DNA of 12,009 nt, from positions 1 to 12,009 of the forward strand of contig JAUXAK010000012.1 of the NCBI GenBank assembly GCA_030619955.1, given 5' to 3'. Source of the stretch: an archaeon. GTDB lineage: Archaea > Nanobdellota > Nanobdellia > Pacearchaeales > UBA284. Shown here piece after piece: positions 6,178 to 12,009 of this stretch. The position numbers and the translations under genes were made by a program. Each line of letters begins with the position of its first letter. Positions within the stretch are counted from its first letter, which is position 1. The notes beneath the pieces were generated by a model. That model had not been told where the DNA came from, searched no databases, and worked only from the letters and a program-made list of their open reading frames with translations.

Positions 6178-8343
6178 TTAAATAATAATCCCGCTTACTG
6201 CCACTGTTGCAAGAATCGCTAGGGCAATAATTGCAATAAATGCTGCTATTGTATAAAGTGTTATTCCTGTTAATAGCATTTTACTTATTTCTGATTTTTC
6301 ACCTAAACGGTCTTCTCCTGATTCTATTGTCACTAAAGTTATTGTTAAAATAAAGATTATTTCTATAATGTAGATTCCTACAATAACCTGGAGCCAGTAG
6401 GGGGGAATCATTTTAACAACATTAAACATGTTTGTTATAGTGCCAAGAGTGCCGACACCAGCTAAAGTTTGTTGGGCACTTAAATCTCCCATTTCTATCA
6501 TCATACTTAGCTTGCTTAAAATCATAGTAATCATGGATGATAAACCAACAACTATTGCAGCAAGCAACGGAGCAAGAAAAGTCATGTTACTTTTCATTCC
6601 AGATGTAACATCAGCTAACAAGTCTCTGAGCCTTTCATTAACTTTATGAATATTCTTAACATAATCAGAGATTGCCATTAATGCTCTGGAAGCTACCTGT
6701 AGACCTTTTTTAACAGATTCAATTAAAATCTGCATTGATGTTCTTATTAGCTCTGAAGGATAATAATTTATTGCCCCTCTTCTTTTGTTAAATATAGCAG
6801 ATTTAACACTCATACCAACCTGCTGAATATTTGCATTTACAATTGAGAAGAAACCTGCTGTTGGTGTTCCTCTTAAAGAACTTGCAACATGACCAAAAGC
6901 CATTTCAGCTGGAATGCCATCTGCTAATCTATTGCCAAGCTGAAAAACACTTGAAGCAAATTCTTTTTCTAATTTTTTTGTATTGCCTCTTGTTTTAATT
7001 AATTTTTGTGTTTTAAGTTTATAAGCAGTTGCAAAGAAAAGTGCTATTGAAAATGGAATAAAAATACTTAAAAGCAAGGCTATAGGGCCAAATGGCCCTG
7101 CTGTTCTGTCAGTGTCAGGATCAATTTTAAAATCAAAAAATGCCTGATTTTCAAAATATGTAATACCAAGTTGTTCAAAATTAAAATCAACTGGTTGGGA
7201 TGGAATATAATGCAAAAGTAAAGGCGAGATGCCTATTAAAAAAAATGGCAAAGCAATTAATAAAGCTATGGCATATGGTTTTTTCGATTTATAATACTTA
7301 TAGTCTGGATTTCTTTCTAAGAGTTCAGTTTCTCCAAAGCCGCCAGGCCTTTTTGATAAAACATTGTTTGTCATGTAAAAAACAAGAAAAGGAATAACTA
7401 TGTTAAAAAGAATCATAACATGAACCCAGTTTATTGCACCTTGCAAAAGTGTTGAAGCCAGGGGCAAGAGTGCCAAGCCAAGAGTTGGCAGGACAATTCC
7501 TAACATATAAATGTTTGTTATTGGCGCTTTTACATCATGAGTATAATGCAACATTCTTTCATAAACACCATCAAGTATAACTTCAAGTGCTTTTTCAAGA
7601 GTCTTGATTCTTCTTGATTCACTTGGCTCATATAAAGAGGATTCAATTAAATGAAATGCTTCAATAAATTCAAGATTATATTCTCTCCAGTTTTCAAGGT
7701 AAGCATCTAAAGCATTTTTTATCGTGCTAAACTTGCTTGTTTCAACATCCCAGAATATTTTTTTTAAATCAAGGCCAAGCGGTGGCTGTAAATGCTGGGA
7801 AGCAAATTTTATTGCCCTCTCAAGGTTTGATGTATGCCTCATGTAAACCACAAGATAAAGTATGCATGGCACCATCTGCGAAGAGGCCTTTAGCCTCCAT
7901 TTTTGTTCAAGCCTTGTTGGTAGATTATTAAGATAATAAAAAAGAAATAGAGCAACAATTACAAATAAAAAAAAGATAAGTGTAGGAAAAGCATCTGTTA
8001 TTAAATAAACAGCAACTGAAATAACTACTGATAAAAAAATAACAAAGATAAGAGTAAAGATAGAAAGGCCAATTGCCTCTCTTGGTTCAATGTCAAGCCT
8101 GGCTGCTTGTAAAGATTTTTTTATTCTAGCTTCATCTTTCTTACTAACTTTCAGTTTTACAAAACTTCCAATTGTTTTACAAGCCCTTTCATAAAGAGAA
8201 AGTGGCGCAAGAGTTTCTTCTTTAAAACGCCTGTATTCTTTAGAATAATCACTTGCCCCTTCTTCAAAAGCTAGCTCTTTCTCAATTTTTGCTTCAAATT
8301 TTCTGAAAATATCTTTTGCTTCTTCTTTTGATGTTTTTCCCAT
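6178..8343 (-). CDS. TadC/FlaJ-type platform membrane protein of an archaeal type IV filament or secretion system (721 aa)
   Basis: Platform proteins sit in the cytoplasmic membrane and couple the assembly ATPase to pilin insertion. This one has two T2SSF-type cytoplasmic helical domains, at about 150-275 and 460-585, each followed by membrane helices. Predicted helices lie near 92-114, 120-138, 279-300, 306-326, 355-380, 418-440, 586-608, 649-672 and 690-718. The first 85 residues are charged and probably a cytoplasmic coiled region that meets the ATPase. At 721 residues it is longer than a typical FlaJ (about 550). It lacks the neighbours that normally accompany it: no TadA/VirB11-type ATPase and no prepilin peptidase are in the window. 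It converges with the lipoprotein gene at 4892 and starts at the edge of a 282-base spacer. The class III leader genes to its left are the natural substrates; that link is inferred. Confidence 0.9.
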   Translation of the reverse strand: MGKTSKEEAKDIFRKFEAKIEKELAFEEGASDYSKEYRRFKEETLAPLSLYERACKTIGSFVKLKVSKKDEARIKKSLQAARLDIEPREAIGLSIFTLIFVIFLSVVISVAVYLITDAFPTLIFFLFVIVALFLFYYLNNLPTRLEQKWRLKASSQMVPCILYLVVYMRHTSNLERAIKFASQHLQPPLGLDLKKIFWDVETSKFSTIKNALDAYLENWREYNLEFIEAFHLIESSLYEPSESRRIKTLEKALEVILDGVYERMLHYTHDVKAPITNIYMLGIVLPTLGLALLPLASTLLQGAINWVHVMILFNIVIPFLVFYMTNNVLSKRPGGFGETELLERNPDYKYYKSKKPYAIALLIALPFFLIGISPLLLHYIPSQPVDFNFEQLGITYFENQAFFDFKIDPDTDRTAGPFGPIALLLSIFIPFSIALFFATAYKLKTQKLIKTRGNTKKLEKEFASSVFQLGNRLADGIPAEMAFGHVASSLRGTPTAGFFSIVNANIQQVGMSVKSAIFNKRRGAINYYPSELIRTSMQILIESVKKGLQVASRALMAISDYVKNIHKVNERLRDLLADVTSGMKSNMTFLAPLLAAIVVGLSSMITMILSKLSMMIEMGDLSAQQTLAGVGTLGTITNMFNVVKMIPPYWLQVIVGIYIIEIIFILTITLVTIESGEDRLGEKSEISKMLLTGITLYTIAAFIAIIALAILATVAVSGIII

Positions 8344-8523
8344 TTTAATAACTTTAATAAATATAGATTATTCTTTTTGCTTAATAGCTTACTTTTAGCT
8401 TCTCTTGCCTTTTTTTAGCTTGCCTCTTTTTGTTTTTTAAAGAAGTAACATTATAAAAAGATTTCCAAAATAAAAAAGAAAACAAAAAACAAATAAAAAT
8501 AAAAAGAAAAAAACAAACAAAAA

Positions 8524-8532
8524 ATATATAAA
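8524..8532 (+). promoter_or_regulatory. TATA box for the PRC-barrel / membrane-trio genes
   Basis: ATATATAAA within AAAATATATAAAGTATCC is the strongest TATA-like box in this spacer. It predicts a start near 8553 and an A-rich leader of about 70 bases before the ATG at 8626. A weaker box, TTTAAAAAATTAAAAG (about 8575-8590), would give a short leader instead. Confidence 0.45.
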
Positions 8533-8596
8533 GTATCCTTTACTAAATAAAAAAGTTAATAAATTAAGAATAAATTTAAAAAATTAAAAGAAAAAT

Positions 8597-8625
8597 AAAA
8601 AAACAAAAAGCAAAAAAACAAAAAG
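8597..8625 (+). repeat. Two copies of a 14-base A-rich direct repeat just before a start codon
   Basis: AAAAAAACAAAAAG occurs at 8597-8610 and again at 8612-8625, separated by a single C and ending directly against the ATG. It could be slippage in an A-rich leader, or a binding site for an Lsm-type protein on the message. It carries no Shine-Dalgarno sequence. Confidence 0.6.
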
Positions 8626-8910
8626 ATGGTACTTAAAATTTTGCGCATAAGTGAAGTTGTGGGAATGAAAATTTTTACTGATTCTGGAGACTATGTTGGG
8701 GTTATAGAAGAAGCAAATGTTTTTGATAACAAAGTGGACAGCTGGAGGGTAAAGATTTCTAGAGATAGCAATCTTGCTGGTCTTTTATCAGGAGCAAAAG
8801 GACTTATAATTCCACATCAATATGTAAAAGCAATAGGGGAAGTAATAATCATAAGCAGAAGCGCCATACCTGTAAGAGAAGAAATCAAAGCGCCAGAGTC
8901 TGAACTCTAA
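8626..8910 (+). CDS. PRC-barrel domain protein (94 aa)
   Basis: Residues 4-80 read as a PRC-barrel: LRISEVVGMKIFTDSGDYVGVIEEANVF (the opening strand, G-x-x-[IV] and G-x-V-G-x-I turns), WRVKIS, then LLSGAKGLIIPHQYVKAIGEVIII. The late I-P-x-x-x-V-K-x-I-G-x-V-I-I-I motif is typical of archaeal single-domain PRC-barrel proteins. The tail is short and acidic. Stand-alone archaeal PRC-barrels are small soluble adaptors; some are linked to RNA handling and some to cell division (CdpB-type proteins). The exact role here is not readable from sequence. The start is immediately after the A-rich direct repeat. The next gene begins 26 bases downstream, so it may share a message with the membrane-protein trio. 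Confidence 0.85.
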   Translation: MVLKILRISEVVGMKIFTDSGDYVGVIEEANVFDNKVDSWRVKISRDSNLAGLLSGAKGLIIPHQYVKAIGEVIIISRSAIPVREEIKAPESEL

Positions 8911-8921
8911 ACTTCATTTCA

Positions 8922-8935
8922 TTATAAATTTATAA
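8922..8935. promoter_or_regulatory. Perfect 14-base AT palindrome before membrane gene 1
   Basis: TTATAAATTTATAA is fully self-complementary and ends one base before the ATG at 8937. It looks like a TATA box but is too close to the start to drive this gene without losing its 5' end, so it may instead be a regulator or processing site. Confidence 0.3.
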
Positions 8936-8936
8936 A

Positions 8937-9407
8937 ATGGCAGAAGTCAGTTTATTTACACATCCTTTTTTAGTTAATATAATCCTACCTTTCTTGCTTA
9001 TATTTGTTGTTATTTATGCAATACTTGAAAAGACATCTGTGCTTGGTGAAGGCAAGCGTTATGCTAACCTGATAGTTGCTATTGTCATAGGTTTTATTTT
9101 TATCGGGGTTCAAGAGGCTGTTGGTTTTACACTTAAGCTTATACCAATAGTTTCTGTATTAATCATTGTGTTGCTTTGTTATTTTTTGATATTTGGCTTT
9201 ATTGATATTCATCTTAAAAAAGGAATGAAAATTGTTCTTGGAATTGTGTTTGGCATAGCACTAATCGGCGCAATACTTTGGGCAACAGGTCTTTTAGAGA
9301 AAATTGCCACAACAACTATAAGTGTTGAAGTTATAAGCATGATAATTATGCTTTTAATAGTAGGGGGGGCAATAGCATTAATTATCTCAACGAAACCAAA
9401 AAAATAA
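8937..9407 (+). CDS. Small polytopic membrane protein, family member 1 of 3 (156 aa)
   Basis: Five hydrophobic helices are visible at about 12-30, 42-58, 67-89, 96-116 and 131-151, with a basic C-terminus (STKPKK). The first helix and loop carry PFLLIFVVIYAILEKTSVLG (18-37). This stretch is matched in the next two genes and defines a small family: P-x-L-L-[IV]-F-x-V-[IV]-[YF]-A-[IL]-L-x-K-x-x-x-L. No enzyme or transporter signature is present, and the conserved Lys in the cytoplasmic turn is the only striking polar residue. The gene begins 26 bases after the PRC-barrel stop. I do not recognise a named family; similar small membrane proteins appear in DPANN genomes as hypothetical proteins. 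A 180-base gap with its own TATA box follows. Confidence 0.8.
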   Translation: MAEVSLFTHPFLVNIILPFLLIFVVIYAILEKTSVLGEGKRYANLIVAIVIGFIFIGVQEAVGFTLKLIPIVSVLIIVLLCYFLIFGFIDIHLKKGMKIVLGIVFGIALIGAILWATGLLEKIATTTISVEVISMIIMLLIVGGAIALIISTKPKK

Positions 9408-9527
9408 TAAAACAATAAAAAACAAATTAAAAATTAAAAGACAAGGAAAAAAAGTAAGAGAAAAAACAAAGAAAAAAATATAAGAACATTTAAAATAATT
9501 ATAACTTATAAGACAAACAAAAGAAAA

Positions 9528-9537
9528 ATATATAAAA
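9528..9537 (+). promoter_or_regulatory. TATA box for membrane gene 2
   Basis: ATATATAAAA, within AAAAATATATAAAAG, lies about 50-60 bases before the ATG at 9588. It closely matches the box at 8524-8532. Start of transcription would fall near 9560, giving a leader of some 28 bases with a weak AGGT at 9571. Confidence 0.5.
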
Positions 9538-9587
9538 GCTTAAATTATCTTAATAAATAGTTAAATAAAAAGGTAAAAAAGAAAAAA

Positions 9588-10130
9588 ATGGTTAATGGCT
9601 TTGGTTATGGTTGGTATGGTACGCAAGGTTTTAGAGAAATAATAGCGCAATGGGCTCAGTTTGGTGTTTTTGATATTCTTTTACCAATATTACTTATTTT
9701 TGCAGTTGTTTTTGCAATACTTGAAAAAATAAATCTTCTTAAAAATCAAGGTGTGCATCTTATAATAGCTTTAGTTATTGGAATATACACAATTAGTAAT
9801 CCAATTATTTCTGGTTTTTTTTTGTATCTTTTTTCAAATCTTGCTCTTGGAGTTGCGATTTTACTTTGTCTTATAGTATTGTTGGGTATAGCAATAAAAC
9901 CAGGTGGGGGAACTTGGAAAGGAATATTTACTATAGGTGGAATTTTTATCTTCCTTATTGTTCTTGCTAAATCAGGTGCATTTCAAATGCTGTTTGGTCA
10001 AAACATTGGTTATTGGATACAGATTAATAGTGCAATCCTTTTGCTTGTTTTATTTATTGTGCTTGGCGTAGTCTTTGTTTTAAAAGGTGTAAAACAAGAG
10101 AAAGAAGGATTTAAGGTTACTCCTGGTTAA
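9588..10130 (+). CDS. Small polytopic membrane protein, family member 2 of 3 (180 aa)
   Basis: This paralogue has an extra N-terminal stretch of about 25 residues, rich in Gly, Tyr and Trp (MVNGFGYGWYGTQGF). The family core follows: LLPILLIFAVVFAILEKINL at 31-50, then LIIALVIGIYTI. Hydrophobic helices lie at about 28-46, 56-80, 84-103, 112-132 and 146-166. A charged tail (KQEKEGFKVTPG) probably lies in the cytoplasm. It has its own TATA box 50 bases upstream and is followed after 24 bases by the third copy, so members 2 and 3 are likely one operon. Function is unknown. The aromatic N-terminus sets it apart from the other two, which suggests they are distinct subunits of one membrane assembly and not redundant copies. 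Confidence 0.8.
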   Translation: MVNGFGYGWYGTQGFREIIAQWAQFGVFDILLPILLIFAVVFAILEKINLLKNQGVHLIIALVIGIYTISNPIISGFFLYLFSNLALGVAILLCLIVLLGIAIKPGGGTWKGIFTIGGIFIFLIVLAKSGAFQMLFGQNIGYWIQINSAILLLVLFIVLGVVFVLKGVKQEKEGFKVTPG

Positions 10131-10154
10131 AAAATTAAAAGCAAAAAATAAAAA

Positions 10155-10631
10155 ATGGTTGAAATTGATTTAAGTGGAATTGCAACATTTATTCCTGTAT
10201 TTGGTTTTTTACTTGTTTTTACAGTTATATATGCTTTACTTGGCAAGACAAAAGCCTTAGGTGAGAATAAATTTGTTCATATTCTTGTAAGTTTTGTTGT
10301 TGCAATAATTTTTCTTGTTTCAGCTAATGCTATTAAATATGTGGAAATTGTAACCCCTTGGGTTGCTGCATTTGTTGTGAGTTTGCTTTTTATTGTGCTA
10401 ATTGTTGGATTGATAAAAGGAAATATTGAAGAATTTTTTAGTAAAAAATTCGGGTGGTTTCTTGTTGTTGTTTTAATTCTTATATTTGTTTCTTCAGCAA
10501 TCTACATCTTTGGGGATGTTATAGGAAAATATATCACACCAAAAGAAATTTTAGCATCACCACAGATTATAGGCATTGTAATTCTTTTAGCAGTAACAGT
10601 ATTTGCTTCATGGCTTTTAACTAGGAAATAA
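10155..10631 (+). CDS. Small polytopic membrane protein, family member 3 of 3 (158 aa)
   Basis: The family motif is present as FIPVFGFLLVFTVIYALLGK followed by TKALGE, the loop sequence shared with member 1 (TSVLGEGK versus TKALGENK). Helices lie near 11-29, 41-58, 66-87, 99-119 and 135-156. The end of the chain is a short basic LLTRK, again like member 1. It is the most divergent in the first helix, with Gly replacing Glu before the conserved Lys. It starts 24 bases after member 2 with no obvious ribosome site, only an A-rich run. Transcription ends against the convergent TrmB-type gene across 21 bases. A role as one subunit of a hetero-oligomeric membrane complex is inferred from tandem paralogy alone. 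Confidence 0.8.
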   Translation: MVEIDLSGIATFIPVFGFLLVFTVIYALLGKTKALGENKFVHILVSFVVAIIFLVSANAIKYVEIVTPWVAAFVVSLLFIVLIVGLIKGNIEEFFSKKFGWFLVVVLILIFVSSAIYIFGDVIGKYITPKEILASPQIIGIVILLAVTVFASWLLTRK

Positions 10632-10652
10632 ATAAGAAAAAACTAATAAATT

Positions 10653-11381
10653 TTATTTTTTAGCAATTTTCCACATTATCTTAAAATATTCTTTATATGA
10701 GTCTGCTACTTTTTTGTCTTTTATTTGAAAAACAATTGGTTCTTTATTAAACAAAAAGATACTAACATAATCACCATATATTGCTATTCCAGAAGGAGTT
10801 TTTATATCAAGAAATCTATTTTCTCTTAACTTAAATCTATAATATTTTAGAATAAAATCTTTGACTTCTGTATTGCATATTATTTTAAACTTTATTCTTT
10901 TTTTAACTCTTTTTAATTCATTATTATGAAAAAGAAGCCTATATTTTTCATAAAGAGATACTGTTCTTGCTCCAAAAACAAAAATAGTATCTCCTGGTTT
11001 TAGTATATCAATTCTATGATTAAGCACAGCTCTCAAGCCATTATAACCCTCAAAAATTGTTGCTTTTGTCTCTTTTTTATGTATTTTTTCTAAAGATTCA
11101 AGCTGAGGCAGAATTTCATCAACTTTCTTTTTCTTTTCTTCAAGAATTTCTTTAAATCGCTTTGGTGAAGAGGCTTTAAAATATTTAATATTATTTTTAA
11201 TTATATAAGAAACTAACCCTGATTCAATAAGCCTATTAAGAGAAAAATAAATAGCAGATCTTTGCAAGTTTGTTTTTTTTGCTATTTCTCCAACAGAAGA
11301 TTCTCCTAGCTCAAGCAAAGCTAGATAAACTTGGGATTCACCTTTTGTCAAGCCAAATTCTTCTAATATTTTTGTTTCCAT
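10653..11381 (-). CDS. TrmB-family transcriptional regulator (242 aa from the preferred start)
   Basis: The N-terminal winged helix reads FGLTKGESQVYLALLELGESSVGEIAKKTNLQRSAIYFSLNRLIESGLVSY, a near-textbook TrmB domain (family PF01978). It is followed by a long helix rich in Lys and Glu (about 78-105 of the product), probably the dimerising coiled coil. A C-terminal effector domain comes next (ATIFEGYNGLRAVLNHRID through FQIKDKKVADSYKEYFKIMWKIA). TrmB-type proteins bind sugars or other small ligands and usually repress nearby genes. The frame is also open from an ATG at 11405, adding eight residues, but TTTATAAA at 11405-11412 overlaps that codon and lies 27 bases before the ATG at 11381. I therefore take 11381 as the start of a leaderless message. 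It diverges from the small helical gene at 11509, its most likely target. Confidence 0.88.
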   Translation of the reverse strand: METKILEEFGLTKGESQVYLALLELGESSVGEIAKKTNLQRSAIYFSLNRLIESGLVSYIIKNNIKYFKASSPKRFKEILEEKKKKVDEILPQLESLEKIHKKETKATIFEGYNGLRAVLNHRIDILKPGDTIFVFGARTVSLYEKYRLLFHNNELKRVKKRIKFKIICNTEVKDFILKYYRFKLRENRFLDIKTPSGIAIYGDYVSIFLFNKEPIVFQIKDKKVADSYKEYFKIMWKIAKK

Positions 11382-11404
11382 ATCTTTAGTTATAATTATT
11401 TTCA

Positions 11405-11412
11405 TTTATAAA
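11405..11412 (-). promoter_or_regulatory. TATA box for the TrmB-type regulator
   Basis: TTTATAAA is a palindromic box centred about 27 bases before the ATG at 11381. It is the main reason for preferring that start over the ATG at 11405, which the box overlaps. Confidence 0.5.
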
Positions 11413-11446
11413 TTTTTTTATTGTTGTCTAAAATTGGAAAACAATA

Positions 11447-11458
11447 TTTTATATATAT
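11447..11458 (+). promoter_or_regulatory. TATA box for the small helical protein gene
   Basis: TTTTATATATAT lies about 56 bases before the ATG at 11509, predicting a start near 11479 and a 30-base leader ending in AAAGGAAAAA. The A/T alternation is symmetric, so it could also act toward the regulator gene. Confidence 0.45.
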
Positions 11459-11459
11459 C

Positions 11460-11479
11460 ATAGTAATCAATACTACTAT
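11460..11479. promoter_or_regulatory. Candidate operator: inverted repeat between TATA box and transcription start
   Basis: ATAGTA at 11460-11465 is matched by its complement TACTAT at 11474-11479. An overlapping pairing, TAGTA and TACTA with a five-base spacer, is also present (11461-11475). It directly follows the TATA box of the 11509 gene, where a bound repressor would block initiation. The adjacent TrmB-type gene is the obvious candidate binder. Confidence 0.4.
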
Positions 11480-11508
11480 AAAGTAAATAAAAATAAATAA
11501 AGGAAAAA

Positions 11509-11784
11509 ATGGAAAGGTTAAGCGAAAAGACACAAAAATATTGCAATAGAATTGACGAACTTTATGATAAGATAACTGAAGCTCCTTACAGTGATTTGTA
11601 CAAGTTTTGCAAGGACATTTATGCTCTACAAATTGAAGTAGGTAAAAACTTAGAGCATCTTAGTGAAAAAGACAGTTCTTTACTTGTTAAGAAGCTAGAG
11701 TTAGCTGAAAGAATTTTTGAAAATTACAAGAGATTTCTAGCTACAGATATAGCAATAAAGGAGTTCAGGGGGATGAAAAAATGA
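11509..11784 (+). CDS. Small helical protein of unknown function (91 aa)
   Basis: The product is soluble, charged and apparently all helical: MERLSEKTQKYCNRIDELYDK, a middle with two cysteines (FCKDIYALQIEVGKNLEHLSEKD) and a long C-terminal helix (LVKKLELAERIFENYKRFLA). No membrane segment, signal peptide or known motif is seen. The opening L-S-x-K-x-Q-x-Y recurs at the start of the incomplete gene at 11957, so this is probably one of a tandem family. Its TGA overlaps the ATG of a 23-codon frame (ATGA). The upstream region has a TATA box and a possible operator facing the TrmB-type gene. A regulator or toxin-like helical protein are both possible; nothing in the sequence decides. Confidence 0.7.
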   Translation: MERLSEKTQKYCNRIDELYDKITEAPYSDLYKFCKDIYALQIEVGKNLEHLSEKDSSLLVKKLELAERIFENYKRFLATDIAIKEFRGMKK

Positions 11785-11852
11785 ATATTAAAAAAATCTT
11801 CAAAACAGCAAAGCAGGAAGAACGTGAAGTTGAACAAATATGGGATGTCTAG
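11781..11852 (+). CDS. Doubtful 23-codon micro-ORF coupled to the helical protein gene
   Basis: It opens at the ATG overlapping the preceding TGA and encodes a basic-then-acidic peptide (MNIKKIFKTAKQEEREVEQ) ending WDV. The ATGA overlap favours translation; the length argues against confidence. The next ATG follows its TAG stop directly. Confidence 0.35.
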   Translation: MNIKKIFKTAKQEEREVEQIWDV

Positions 11853-11927
11853 ATGGATTTAATTGTCCATTCACCTTATGTTAGAAAAGAAAAACGTTTT
11901 TTCCTCTTGAACAAAAATATATCCTAA
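11853..11927 (+). CDS. Doubtful 24-codon micro-ORF or remnant
   Basis: An ATG immediately after the TAG of the previous frame opens 24 codons (MDLIVHSPYVRKEKRFF and a short tail). The two frames are in register, so they might be one short gene broken by TAG, or chance. No family is recognised. Confidence 0.2.
   Translation: MDLIVHSPYVRKEKRFFLLNKNIS
11913..11924 (+). promoter_or_regulatory. TATA box for the right-edge gene
   Basis: AAAAATATATCC resembles the boxes at 8524 and 9528. It is centred 38 bases before the ATG at 11957, leaving a leader of about a dozen bases that includes AGGAAG. A GGAG at 11935-11938 is probably upstream of the transcription start. Confidence 0.4.
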
Positions 11928-11956
11928 CTTTTAAGGAGAAAAATAGGAAGTAAAAA

Positions 11957-12009
11957 ATGACAAAGCCATATAAAAAACTAAGTAAGAAGGCACAAGCATA
12001 CTATTTAGA
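11957..12009 (+). CDS. Start of a paralogue of the small helical protein (partial)
   Basis: Only 17 complete codons are inside the window: MTKPYKKLSKKAQAYYL. Aligned with MERLSEKTQKYCNR from 11509, it shares L-S-x-K-x-Q-x-Y, close enough to suggest tandem duplication. AGGAAG six bases before the ATG is a reasonable ribosome binding site, and a TATA box lies about 38 bases upstream. The rest is beyond the right edge. Confidence 0.5.
   Translation, partial: MTKPYKKLSKKAQAYYL

Larger units (their letters stand above)
8344..8625. other. AT-rich divergent spacer with purine strand switch
   Basis: No gene is visible here. On the plus strand, 8366-8446 is T-rich, containing repeated AGCTT/TTGCCT words. 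From about 8447 to 8625 it is strongly A-rich with almost no T runs. Each half is therefore purine-rich in the sense of the gene it precedes (platform to the left, PRC-barrel to the right). The part nearest the right-hand gene has a 14-base direct repeat. It probably holds both promoters and long purine-rich leaders. Confidence 0.6.

Noticed and set aside
9209..9415. Minus-strand frame of 68 codons
   Set aside because: It is opposite membrane gene 1, and its hydrophobic content follows from the complement.
11850..11855. TAG followed by ATG as read-through or pyrrolysine coding joining two micro-ORFs
   Set aside because: There is no sign of pyrrolysine genes or a known target family, and TAG then ATG is simply explained by two separate or chance short frames.
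11889..11900. AAAAACGTTTTT palindrome as a stem-loop terminator
   Set aside because: It is a perfect 12-base palindrome but has no loop and almost no GC. Archaeal termination usually depends on T runs, so it is more likely chance in AT-rich DNA.
1..12009. CRISPR array, tRNA, rRNA or insertion sequence
   Set aside because: No regularly spaced repeats, no GC-rich structured RNA stretch (which would stand out in this AT-rich background) and no transposase or terminal inverted repeats were seen on reading.

Overview
The window looks like an AT-rich archaeal chromosome, most likely a DPANN-type lineage (Woesearchaeota/Pacearchaeota-like; this is inference, as there is no marker gene here to fix the taxon). 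Supporting signs are a TrmB-family regulator, a PRC-barrel protein, an archaeal TadC/FlaJ-type pilus platform protein, many short proteins with class III (prepilin-type) leaders of the form K-K/R-G followed by a hydrophobic helix, archaeal TATA boxes about 25-29 bases before start codons, and very few bacterial-style ribosome binding sites. No rRNA, tRNA, CRISPR, insertion sequence or phage gene was seen.

Bases 1-4835 hold a minus-strand cluster read from right to left. It encodes a 54-aa micro-pilin, a 199-aa membrane-anchored ectodomain protein, a 116-aa KKGQ-type pilin-like protein, a 59-aa micro-pilin, a 378-aa protein joining a prepilin-like N-terminus to a lytic transglycosylase (SLT) domain, a 41-aa micro-pilin, a 293-aa Cys-containing anchored protein, a 117-aa pilin-like protein and an incomplete pilin-like protein running off the left edge. 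Three of these small genes (41, 54 and 59 codons) were found by reading the gaps. Spacing is tight (4-base overlap, 1-base and 9-base gaps), so at least parts are co-transcribed. The set reads as the pilins and minor pilins of a type IV-filament-like surface structure carrying a wall-cutting enzyme.

Two plus-strand lipoprotein genes interrupt this cluster: a small NTF2-like one at 738-1202 and a large one with a Ca-binding FG-GAP/VCBS-like end at 4892-6166. Each diverges from a pilin-like gene.

The minus-strand gene 6178-8343 encodes the polytopic platform protein (two T2SSF domains). Its ATPase and prepilin peptidase are not in the window. A 282-base A/T-rich spacer follows, with a purine-strand switch. 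Then come plus-strand genes for a PRC-barrel protein and three paralogous small polytopic membrane proteins (8937-10631).

The right end has a TrmB-type regulator (minus) diverging from a small helical protein (11509-11784). That gene is followed by two doubtful micro-ORFs and the start of what looks like a second copy of the helical protein, cut by the window edge. An inverted repeat just after the TATA box of 11509 is a candidate operator for the regulator.
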